DNA from: Chloroflexota bacterium
Lineage (GTDB): Bacteria > Chloroflexota > UBA5177
Direction: 5' to 3'
NCBI GenBank assembly: GCA_025966365.1
Contig: JAICWV010000004.1
Location: 1-58,571 of the forward strand
DNA length: 58,571 bases
Each line of letters opens with the position of its first letter. The stretch's first letter is position 1. The translations under genes and the position numbers were made by a program. Below are positions 27,089-36,117 of the stretch, in pieces. The notes beneath the pieces were generated by a model that saw only the letters and a program-made list of their open reading frames with translations, was not told where the DNA came from and made no database searches.

Positions 27089-27957
27089 TGCACCACTCCG
27101 GCGGTGAGGAGAGCGGGGAGCAGCTCAAGGTCCAGCGCGGCATCGCTGGAGAAGCGGAGGAATGAGATACCGGCTCGACGGCAGATGGACTGCAGCTCCT
27201 CCGTATGCGCGGTGAGATTGGCACGATAGCGGCGGATCGAGCGCGAGGCGACGGTCACGTCGAGGGTGTTGTCGTTCTCCACATCGATTAGCTGCCAGTC
27301 ACCGGAAAAGTCCGGATCGAGCTCATCCGGCGCCAGCACCTGGATGGCGGCAACCCTGTCGCCCCTGGCAGCAAGGGCCTGCAGTCCGCGCCGCATATCG
27401 GTCTCGGAGAGAAAGTCGGACACAACGATGACAGTGCCTGGCCCCGGCGCACGAAATGCCCCGAGCGCGGCAAAGTCGGTCGGCCCTCCCGGACGCGACA
27501 GGATCTGCTCGATGCAGTCCCACAGGAGCCGGAGCGAGCGAATTCCTGCCTGGGGTGGGACCACGCGATCTATGTGTCCCGACCACCCGGCGAGCGTTAC
27601 CCGGTCGTGGCTTCTCAATCCGACGTAGACGAGCGCGGCCGCGATTCGGGCGGCGGTATGGGACTTGAGCGGCCGGCCGGCGTGCATGGACCGGGAACGG
27701 TCCAGCAGTAAGGAGAGATTCCCCATCTCTTCGCCGGCATGCAGCCGCAGGAAGAGCTGGTCGAGCCGGGCATACGCATTCCAGTCCACGCGGCGCAGAT
27801 CGTCGCCCTCCACATAGTTCCGAAAATCGGCAAACTCCGGCGAGGAGCCGTGGTGCACCGACCGGCGCGGACCCGGGGCCGACCCTGCGACCTGCCATCG
27901 GCCGCTCAACGTGACCCGCTCGAGCTTGCGCAGGAGATCAGGTTCAAGGTCGGGCAC
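27085..27957 (-). CDS. DUF58 domain protein
   Basis: 290 aa. The DUF58 core reads FRNYVEGDDLRRVDWNAYAR, then LSLLLDRSRSMHAG, a VWA-like D-x-S-x-S metal site. No transmembrane segment is evident. DUF58 proteins are always close to MoxR ATPases and are thought to link the ATPase to membrane VWA partners; the biochemical activity is not settled. It overlaps the BatA-like gene by 4 nt and lies 14 nt downstream of moxR. Confidence 0.92.
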   Translation of the reverse strand: MPDLEPDLLRKLERVTLSGRWQVAGSAPGPRRSVHHGSSPEFADFRNYVEGDDLRRVDWNAYARLDQLFLRLHAGEEMGNLSLLLDRSRSMHAGRPLKSHTAARIAAALVYVGLRSHDRVTLAGWSGHIDRVVPPQAGIRSLRLLWDCIEQILSRPGGPTDFAALGAFRAPGPGTVIVVSDFLSETDMRRGLQALAARGDRVAAIQVLAPDELDPDFSGDWQLIDVENDNTLDVTVASRSIRRYRANLTAHTEELQSICRRAGISFLRFSSDAALDLELLPALLTAGVVQ

Positions 27958-27971
27958 GGCCGCGTCCTTTG

Positions 27972-28948
<977 letters not shown>

Positions 28949-28952
<4 letters not shown>

Positions 28953-30499
28953 GGGTGCGTCAGTACCACGAAATAGCGCCGTACATAGCTCCGGATTGCC
29001 GGCGGGAGGGATGCCCGGCTCACCGCTTCATCCGCGGTCCGCGCGTAGCTAGCCACGACGTGCTGGTATCTCGCGGCCCCCTGGCGCTGGACCTGGCCGC
29101 TCGGACCCTCTTGAACGTTGTAGGTTCCCTTGCCGAGCTTGCCCTGCAGATAGACCACACCGAACCGTCTCGGCTTGCCGTTGCCGGCAGCATCGTGTTG
29201 CTGGCCGAGACTATAGCCGCCGGAGTCGCTCGGCTGTCCGCTCTCAGCCAGGTTTCGCTTGCCGTTGAGGGCCGAGGCGGGCCCATTGCGGCTGATGACG
29301 CGTCTATTGCCGGCACTTTTGCGGCCTGGCGCCGCAGAATTGGGCCGCTCGTGGCTGTACTTTGTCTTCTCGTTACCAAGAGAAGCGCCCGAAAGCTTTC
29401 CGTTCCGGGAGGGCGTGAGATTGTACTTGGCGGCTTCGAGGCTCTTTTGCGTCTTTGCCAACCCGCTCCGCGCCTTCCGTGACGTCGAGCCGGACCGAAG
29501 TCGGTGTGCGGCCTTTTGCAGCGCGGATTGTGCTCGCTGCTTGTCGCCGTGCCCGAGGGCGCTGGCTGCCTTGTGGAGAAGCGAGCGAGTGCGAGCGTCG
29601 CGGGTCGCATTGGCAGCTTTGAGGAGATCTCGTGCCATGCGGGCTTTCTGACTGCTTTTGGCGCGGTTGAGATGTTTGGCAATGGTGGAGAGCGCTCTGG
29701 CCGCCCGCAAATTGGCGGCGCCGCGGTGCTCAGGGATGTAGTGGCTCAGGGTACGTGCCAGCGTCGAGGCCGATGATCGGTCCACGGGCTTGAGCGTGGC
29801 AGCGATCTGGGCGAGCTGTTGCTGCGCGAGAGAGATTGCGCGCAGCGCCTGGGCCTTGGTGCGGACCCGGCGCAGCTGACGGCGCAGGCGAGCCAGGACG
29901 TGCCGGGCCTGCCGCATCGCTCTGGCATTGCTTCGCGGCAGCGTACGCGTCATGGCCGGAATCTGTTCGGAGGCCAGGTGCCGAATACGGGCCAGCTCGG
30001 CCGCGCTTGCGGGTGAAGCGTGTGATGTGGGCGGCGTTGGAGCGGCAAACAGCGCGCAGGCGACCGCCACTGCAAGGATTGCCGCAACCAGTTCACGCGG
30101 GACGATCCAGGGACCGGCGCCGGAGCGGAGCTGCCTGCCCGCGATCGCTTCGGCTGTCTGACGCCGCTGCAACACGACCATCGGCTCGCTTGAGGTCCGG
30201 AACTCGAGGGCGGTGGTGAGTCGATCGTGGAGTCCGAAGTACGCATCCGCACGGCGAGCAGCGGCCGCGAGGCTGGGACGGAGCACGACGGCAAGCATGG
30301 CGGTGATGACAGGCGCAGCAGCGAAAATCAGGATCGGGGCCGCGGGAGTCACGCCATGTGTCCTGAGGGCGGCAAGGACGATTGCCGCGGCCAGCGCTCC
30401 TGCGCCCGCACCCACCACCGTCCAGCGAGCCAGCCGCCGCACCGTCATCGCGCGGCGTAGCGGTGCCAGTGCGTGAGCTACATCAAAGCCATCCGTCAT
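28949..30499 (-). CDS. Membrane protein with basic helical central region, MoxR cluster
   Basis: 516 aa. Three predicted transmembrane helices (about 24-44, 55-75, 130-155) lead to a long Ala/Arg/Lys-rich helical region (about 170-360), a low-complexity Ser/Asn/Gly-rich stretch, and a short conserved-looking end LPPAIRSYVRRYFVVLTHP. That end is common in proteins encoded next to MoxR. No enzymatic motif is seen. It starts 4 nt inside the upstream gene, and overlaps moxR by 4 nt. I infer a membrane scaffold or substrate of the MoxR complex. Confidence 0.75.
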
Positions 30500-32940
30500 T
30501 GACGCCTACCCGTTACCTCTAACTGCAGATCCTGGTGCGCGTCCAGAATGCTGAGGTCACCGCCTCCTCGCGCGACCAATTGCACCACGAACGATCCGTC
30601 CGGAGACACGAATCGGCCGGGACGCGAGAGATCGGCCGCTCCATTACGAAACGCCAGGTGGGTCCACCCGCCTGCGTGCCAATCATACGCACTTACGGCG
30701 TTGCCGGGCACGCCCTGGTACCCGCTCGCCGAGGGATCGGAACCGCCCGCATACAGGTGCAAGCGCAAGCTCGATACATGCATGCGTTGGGGAATCGAGA
30801 ACGCAAAGGATGCCGACCCGCCGGGCCCAAAGGAAATCGGCTGTGCGGTCACACCGCAGCACTCGTAGGGAGCGGTGGCCGGTTGAACGCTGAGCATCTC
30901 TGCCCCCAGGGTGCCGGCCCGGATACGGAGGGGCCCGGAGGGAATGGAGAGTGCTGAGATCGGCTCTACCAGCAACGCCAGGTCACGTTGCTGCACTCGT
31001 GAGCCATTGACAGTCAAGGGTGCAATCGACGCGTCAGTCCAGGCTGCCAGCGTCACTTCCCCCAATACGCTCATGAGATTGGTCTCCGGCAGCGTGTCCA
31101 CGGCATCGCGGATACGGTCGGAGATGGTGCGCTCCTCCGGCATATCGGAGGGAGTACCGAAAGGCGATACAGCTGGAATTCCGTTTCCAACGTTGAGCGG
31201 GCGGCCGTATATACGCGTCAACATGGGGACGTAATCGCGTTCCTGGGGATCCGCCGACGGCACCAGGGAGACTGCGATCGAGGTATGCGCCGCGATATCT
31301 CGAAGCCGGGTGAAGGACCGCCCGGCTATGAGGACCGGCTCACGGAGCGTGAGCGCAGTGTCGTTGTGAATAGTGCCCACGATGGTTCCCGTCCGGCTGA
31401 GCCGCAGGCGGGTGGTGACCCGGCCCGGCACGGCGACGGTGGTACGCAGAGCAACGGCTCGCACGGCCCATAAACCCACCTGGCCCAGATTCATTTCGGT
31501 GGTGGCGCCCTCAGATACGGTAGTGCCACCGTCCCAGTAGGGCCCCGGGTAGAGGGCGGAGAGGTTCGTCGCGAGCGCCGGATAGGGGTAGTCGATCCGG
31601 TACCTGCCTGCAAGCGGCGCAACCAGCCCGGCATAGACGGTCGCGGGGTAAGCCGGACCGTGAGCGTCGAGCCGCACAAACGAGAGCGTGTTCACGATGG
31701 CTCGGGATCGGGCGAACGCCGGGGTGACCTCGATCAGACTTCCCGCGGACAGCAGAACGGCCAGCGGAATGACCACCGGTGCGAACCCCGGACGGACGCG
31801 CCGTGTGATGACCACCGTGGCCCCGATGATAAGGAGCGCGCCGAGCAGCAGCAGAAGCAGGCCCAGCACGAGCGAGAGGGCCGGTGAGGGAATATTCGCG
31901 AGCTCCGCTCCCAGCGCCATCGGCTGTGACCCCGGAAAGAGGTAGGATGTGCTCCGATCTGCGGGGTCGAGCGGGAGCCGCCGCTCGCTCTGAGGCGTGG
32001 CATTGGCCAGCAGTGAGGACGTGAATTCTCCGACCCCGCTCCAGCCGGCAAGCGGTGCCAGGGATGGGTCGAAGGCCAGGTAGTCGACCAGCCCGTTGCC
32101 CACTGTCTCCTTAACGATCAACGCTTGCGTTCCCGCCGCGAGCAGCACGACACCCCGCGGCGCGGAAACGGCGGTTACTCCAAGCTTTCCTGTCGGCGCA
32201 TCGTGCATGCCCAGAAATCGCGGCACAGGCATCCGGTGAATCGCCCGGAGACCGGATGGAGTGCCCGGAAGGAGGTCTCGTGGCAAGCCTCCCAGCGTGG
32301 CCTGCCAGTCGGGGCCGCCGACCAGCAGCAGCGATCCACCGTTCTGGACGTACGACCGGAGTCCGGCGATCTGCGCCGAGTCGAGCCTGGATGTGTCCAC
32401 GTTGGTAAAGACCAGAGCGTCCAGTTCGGCAAGCGCCTCCGGTGCGGTCGGGAAATTTGTGGGGGAGAGCGTTACCACATGCGCTCTGGGTGACGTTGCC
32501 GCGCGCCTCAGCCAGGACACTGCGCCGGGATCATCGGTGAGGGTGCCCACCAGCAAGTCCTCATCGGGAATGGCCTGGGGATAGGCGAGCGCCTCTCCGA
32601 GTGAATGCCCGCCCGCGCGATAGGCGATGGTGACAGAGTTTCCGACGCCGACGGCGGGAACATAGAGGGTGACCTCCTTGGTTGTCCCTGGATAGAGGTC
32701 CACCGGCTGCGTGTAGGTTTCGGACGCCTCGGTATTGCCGCGCACCACCACCTCTCCGGTCAGTACGGTGTTGCCGGTATCGGTGACTCGCGCCACAACA
32801 GGGACCCACTGCGGCCCGTTGCGGTACTGGTTGCTGAACCCGACCGATGCCTGGACTCGGACCGGAGAGGATGCAGCGGCAGCATGAGGCGCCGCCAACA
32901 GACAGAGACCCATGATGAAGGGCGCGACGCGTCTACGCAC
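30496..32940 (-). CDS. Exported membrane protein with amidotransferase-like domain, first gene of the MoxR operon
   Basis: 814 aa. A signal peptide (MRRRVAPFIMGLCLLAAPHA) is followed by a beta domain, then an amidotransferase-like Rossmann segment (ALVFTNVDTSRLDSAQIAGL, LLLVGGPDW) at about 170-320, without an obvious catalytic Cys. Two transmembrane helices near 390-450 are followed by a long beta-rich C-terminus. GTG 32940 is chosen because GGAGGAG lies 7 nt upstream and the signal peptide starts there; an earlier ATG at 33234 would run through a 14-bp inverted repeat. It overlaps the next gene by 4 nt. Confidence 0.8.
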   Translation of the reverse strand: MRRRVAPFIMGLCLLAAPHAAAASSPVRVQASVGFSNQYRNGPQWVPVVARVTDTGNTVLTGEVVVRGNTEASETYTQPVDLYPGTTKEVTLYVPAVGVGNSVTIAYRAGGHSLGEALAYPQAIPDEDLLVGTLTDDPGAVSWLRRAATSPRAHVVTLSPTNFPTAPEALAELDALVFTNVDTSRLDSAQIAGLRSYVQNGGSLLLVGGPDWQATLGGLPRDLLPGTPSGLRAIHRMPVPRFLGMHDAPTGKLGVTAVSAPRGVVLLAAGTQALIVKETVGNGLVDYLAFDPSLAPLAGWSGVGEFTSSLLANATPQSERRLPLDPADRSTSYLFPGSQPMALGAELANIPSPALSLVLGLLLLLLGALLIIGATVVITRRVRPGFAPVVIPLAVLLSAGSLIEVTPAFARSRAIVNTLSFVRLDAHGPAYPATVYAGLVAPLAGRYRIDYPYPALATNLSALYPGPYWDGGTTVSEGATTEMNLGQVGLWAVRAVALRTTVAVPGRVTTRLRLSRTGTIVGTIHNDTALTLREPVLIAGRSFTRLRDIAAHTSIAVSLVPSADPQERDYVPMLTRIYGRPLNVGNGIPAVSPFGTPSDMPEERTISDRIRDAVDTLPETNLMSVLGEVTLAAWTDASIAPLTVNGSRVQQRDLALLVEPISALSIPSGPLRIRAGTLGAEMLSVQPATAPYECCGVTAQPISFGPGGSASFAFSIPQRMHVSSLRLHLYAGGSDPSASGYQGVPGNAVSAYDWHAGGWTHLAFRNGAADLSRPGRFVSPDGSFVVQLVARGGGDLSILDAHQDLQLEVTGRRQ

Positions 32941-33147
32941 GTGGCTCTCCTCCAGTCCTTCTATCAGTTCAACGTGTGCGGGGGCGCGTCTGCAACCGAA
33001 TAGCCTCTTACGAAACTCCAATGACCGGCTAAGAAAAGGGAAATGTGGGGTCCGTACCATGAGAGTGAGAGTAGTTGCTACCCCTGAGAGCGCAAGAGAT
33101 CCCCGGGAGCGGGGATCTCTTGCGTTTGAAGTCCGGTAGAGTGGGTC
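32941..33147. other. Intergenic region between the MoxR operon and a small membrane-protein gene
   Basis: This 207-nt stretch is divergent: the MoxR operon goes left, the small gene goes right. Besides the perfect inverted repeat at 33091-33124, I see no clear promoter pair or reading frame with a family match. Confidence 0.6.
33091..33124. repeat. Perfect 14-bp inverted repeat
   Basis: CGCAAGAGATCCCC (33091-33104) and its exact reverse complement (33111-33124) flank the 6-nt loop GGGAGC. The right side is followed by only three T, so it is a poor intrinsic terminator rightward, and worse leftward. It lies 23 nt before the GTG of the small membrane protein, so it may be a leader hairpin, a dyad operator, or a relic. 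Confidence 0.75.
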
Positions 33148-33327
33148 GTGGACGACGAGACAGTTGAGGAAGGCACCGACACAGGCGTTCCGCCGGGAAT
33201 CGCACCGACGCGCTTCACATTCTTCCGGGGCCACCGAGAGCCGCTCTGGGTCATCGGCCTCATTATCACCCTACCGTTGATTGCGGTGGTTGTCATCGCC
33301 ATTGCCCGCTTGCTCCTGCATCTCTGA
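33148..33327 (+). CDS. Small single-span membrane protein
   Basis: 59 aa. An acidic start (MDDETVEEGTDTG), then RFTFFRGHREPLW, and one clear transmembrane helix (VIGLIITLPLIAVVVIAIA) close to the C-terminus. GTG start with only a weak purine run (GTAGAGTGG) upstream. The coding evidence is the hydrophobic helix, the charged N-terminus, and the tight fit: it ends 6 nt before the convergent DUF2079 gene. No family recognised; function unknown. Confidence 0.6.
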   Translation: MDDETVEEGTDTGVPPGIAPTRFTFFRGHREPLWVIGLIITLPLIAVVVIAIARLLLHL

Positions 33328-33333
33328 CCGCAA

Positions 33334-35337
33334 CTACACGCCGACGTCCAGGGTCCCAATTTTCAACAAGAATCCTGAGGATCCCCAGAGCGAGGCACAG
33401 CTATACGGCGGTGTAGAGATCATGTGTTCGACCTGGGGGGCCGGTTCGAGCGCGAGGTAGAAGCGTTCGGTTCCGGGTGAATCCGCGAAAGTTTCGATCG
33501 GCTGTAGCCGCACCGCGTAGGTGCGGCCGGGCTTCCAGCGGGAGGTCGGCATCCAATCAAGACCCAGTACATTGCCCTGGCAGTCGATACTATTGCCCAG
33601 CTGCTTGAAAATCACGGGCTGAAAGTTTTCGGTCAGACGGTGGGTAGCGCGCAGATAGATCGTGTATGCCATTGACGGCACCCGATGGTTGGTCATATCG
33701 GTCCTCGACGCACGGTAGCCCTCAATTTCCACTCCACGCTCCGATGCGGCCAGACGGTGTTCGATCGCGGAGGGGTCCGCCGTCATATATGAGTAAAACG
33801 CCGGAGGGATACGCTTTGACCGACTTCCGTGTTGAAGTAGGATGAGGCCGTCTCGCGCGGCGCGGACTCCCCAGCCGGGCCGATACAGGTAGCTCATCGC
33901 CGCGTCATGCAGCTCGAAGCTGGGCAACGGGTAGGTCGGAGCCTGGGCGTCCAGCAAGATGGAGCCGGCGTGAGGAGTTGGCGGGCTGGGTGGTCCGCCC
34001 GTATCGGTAAACAGGTACAGGTACCGTCGGTCGGCCAGGTGAGGATCGAGCTGATCCTGGGTGGACACAGGAACACCGGAGGGAATCAAGCGCACGAACC
34101 GGCTCTGGACCCGCTGGTGCGGGCCGATTGTGGGAAACGAAAAGCGCGGACCGAGTGGTGTAAATCCGTCGTCGTACTGGGCGGCCAGGGCGGCGACCAC
34201 GATGTAGACCCCAACCAACGAGGCAGCCGTTCTGGCGTTCACTCTCTGTCGCAGCCGGTGGAGCAGGAACCGTGCTCCCAGAACGGCGGCGATCATACTC
34301 ACAGCGACGAGCTCGGCCGAGTTGTCGCCCAGGGCGGAGTACATGGAAGCGGACTGGCTGGCCGCAATGAGCACGAAGGCGGGGGCGGCAATCAGCAGTG
34401 CCGGCGGGGCGAGTACGGCCAGAAACCCGGTCGGGAGCAGCAGGTGGAGCGCGAATCCTAATCTGGCCCAGGTGAAAATGACCCCCGTAATGGTGCCCGG
34501 ATGGTGCAGGGCGGTGGAGATAGCGGCATGGATCCCGTGTCCGAGATAGCCGTAGCGGCTGTGAAGGTAGGACACCGTTCCCGGCGACCGGTAATGCTTC
34601 TCGATCACCAGCGCTGCCAGCACTGACCATCCCACGCCGACAACCGCCAGCGAGAACCCGACCAGGCGATCCCGGTGTACCAGCGCCACGTACAGCGCCA
34701 ACATCGCCACCGTGAGGCCGATCTGCTCCTTGGTGCCCATCGCCGCCAGGCAACACAGGACGAAAGGCAGGTAGCGGCGGCGCCAGGCGAACCAGAAGGC
34801 CCAGAGCAGGAGCGGCGTGGCCAGCGAGACCGGATGAAACTCATACAGGTTGAGCGCCTCCAGCGATGGGTGTAGGAAATAGGCCGCGGCGAAGGCCACG
34901 CCCAGCCACGGGCGTCCGAGAGCATCTCTGGCCAGCAGGTAGATCGCCGCCCCACCGGAGGCAACCGAGAGCGTCTGCAGAATCAGAAGCGATTCCGGAT
35001 GCGCGTAAATGAGAGAGACGAGCGCGATGACCGGGAAGAGCGCTTCGACATGGAAGGACAGTCGCGTCCTGGTCCCCCAGGCTTCGATACCGTACGGAAG
35101 TCGCATGTTGGTGAAGGAAAACGGCTGGCCGTGGATGGTGTTCCAGGTCGCCTGCGCCATATTCCCCATGTCCAGCGCGTGCATCCGAAACGACCAGTAC
35201 TCCATGAGGCTGTATGCGCCGATGAACAGAACGTAGCTCAGCGTTAGGGCGCCCAGAGCGAGGAGGGGGGCTGCCGACGTCGGGCGCACGTCAGAAACCG
35301 GGGTTTCCGGGTGGCCGTCAACGACGGGATGCGACAT
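33334..35337 (-). CDS. DUF2079 polytopic membrane protein
   Basis: 667 aa. About ten transmembrane helices in the first 430 residues, with DUF2079 features: EYWSFRMHALDMGNMAQATWN near the start and NLYEFHPVSLATPLLLWAFW. The C-terminal 230 residues look extracellular and beta-rich. DUF2079 resembles GT-C-type enzymes but has no proven activity. ATG 35337 (MSHPVVDGHP) begins 11 nt after the stop of the upstream lipoprotein gene, so the two are likely one operon. Confidence 0.85.
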   Translation of the reverse strand: MSHPVVDGHPETPVSDVRPTSAAPLLALGALTLSYVLFIGAYSLMEYWSFRMHALDMGNMAQATWNTIHGQPFSFTNMRLPYGIEAWGTRTRLSFHVEALFPVIALVSLIYAHPESLLILQTLSVASGGAAIYLLARDALGRPWLGVAFAAAYFLHPSLEALNLYEFHPVSLATPLLLWAFWFAWRRRYLPFVLCCLAAMGTKEQIGLTVAMLALYVALVHRDRLVGFSLAVVGVGWSVLAALVIEKHYRSPGTVSYLHSRYGYLGHGIHAAISTALHHPGTITGVIFTWARLGFALHLLLPTGFLAVLAPPALLIAAPAFVLIAASQSASMYSALGDNSAELVAVSMIAAVLGARFLLHRLRQRVNARTAASLVGVYIVVAALAAQYDDGFTPLGPRFSFPTIGPHQRVQSRFVRLIPSGVPVSTQDQLDPHLADRRYLYLFTDTGGPPSPPTPHAGSILLDAQAPTYPLPSFELHDAAMSYLYRPGWGVRAARDGLILLQHGSRSKRIPPAFYSYMTADPSAIEHRLAASERGVEIEGYRASRTDMTNHRVPSMAYTIYLRATHRLTENFQPVIFKQLGNSIDCQGNVLGLDWMPTSRWKPGRTYAVRLQPIETFADSPGTERFYLALEPAPQVEHMISTPPYSCASLWGSSGFLLKIGTLDVGV

Positions 35338-35348
35338 GCCGGGTACTG

Positions 35349-36041
35349 CTACGAGGAAGCCCGCTGGATGCGGCGGTCGACGATCTGCGCCAGATGCAAG
35401 ACGTCGGCATCGGCGAAGGTCCCGGTCACGCCCACGACCTGGACATAGGCCCGATAGCGGCCACGCTGAAAGATCAGCGCATAGTCGATCAGGTTTGCCG
35501 GCTGCCGGCCCCCGCGGAATGTGATGGCGCGGCGGACGTCGCCGAGATCGGGAGCGTTGATCGACTGGATACCCCGGGGGGCCGGCTTCGAACCCAAGAG
35601 CTGACTCACGACCCGCTGCATGTCCCAACGTGCCCCGGCCGGAGAATGCCACGCGGCCACGACATCGTCGATTTGCAGGATGCCGTTCGCCTGCTGCCTG
35701 CTGAACTGGGTTTCATATGAGCTAATGCGCCCGCGGCGCCGGAGGGCTGCGGTGCTGAGGTGGTAGGTGGCGGCGACCTGTGCATTGGAGTGGGAGGCGG
35801 CGACGGTCTCGATAAAGGACCCTCCCACATCGCTAAGGGTCAGCGTCAGGTCGGACGGCGCGCTGGCCGCCGGCCGCGGGGTGGGAAGCGCAAATGACGG
35901 CGCTGGACTTGCCCGGGCGGGCGTGACCGGAGCGGAGGTGGCCGTGACCACAACGGTACGCGTGGCGACCGGGTCGCAGCCGGCCAGGGTCAGAGCGGCC
36001 AGCAGGAGCAGGGCAACGGAGATGGCATGCATGCGTGCCAT
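35349..36041 (-). CDS. Lipoprotein of unknown function
   Basis: 230 aa. Signal MARMHAISVALLLLAALTLAGC with lipobox Cys22, then a Ser/Pro/Ala-rich linker (about 30-65) and a compact alpha/beta region (LSDVGGSFIETVAAS, SYETQFSRQQANG, FQRGRYRAYVQVVG). I do not recognise a family; the domain resembles substrate- or cell-wall-associated lipoproteins of Gram-positive-like bacteria. ATG 36041 or 36032 may be used. First gene of a pair with DUF2079, divergent from the glycosidase-like gene. Confidence 0.7.
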   Translation of the reverse strand: MARMHAISVALLLLAALTLAGCDPVATRTVVVTATSAPVTPARASPAPSFALPTPRPAASAPSDLTLTLSDVGGSFIETVAASHSNAQVAATYHLSTAALRRRGRISSYETQFSRQQANGILQIDDVVAAWHSPAGARWDMQRVVSQLLGSKPAPRGIQSINAPDLGDVRRAITFRGGRQPANLIDYALIFQRGRYRAYVQVVGVTGTFADADVLHLAQIVDRRIQRASS

Positions 36042-36117
36042 TATGCCGGTCCGGTTGAAGTACGGACGAGTCCTCTGGTAGCCTGACAACGACCAGCCGC
36101 GGGGAAGAGGGAGCCTT

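Noticed and set aside
32941-33234. N-terminal 98-residue extension of the first MoxR-cluster gene
   Set aside because: It runs through the perfect inverted repeat and lacks a signal peptide; GTG 32940 has a good Shine-Dalgarno and a signal sequence.
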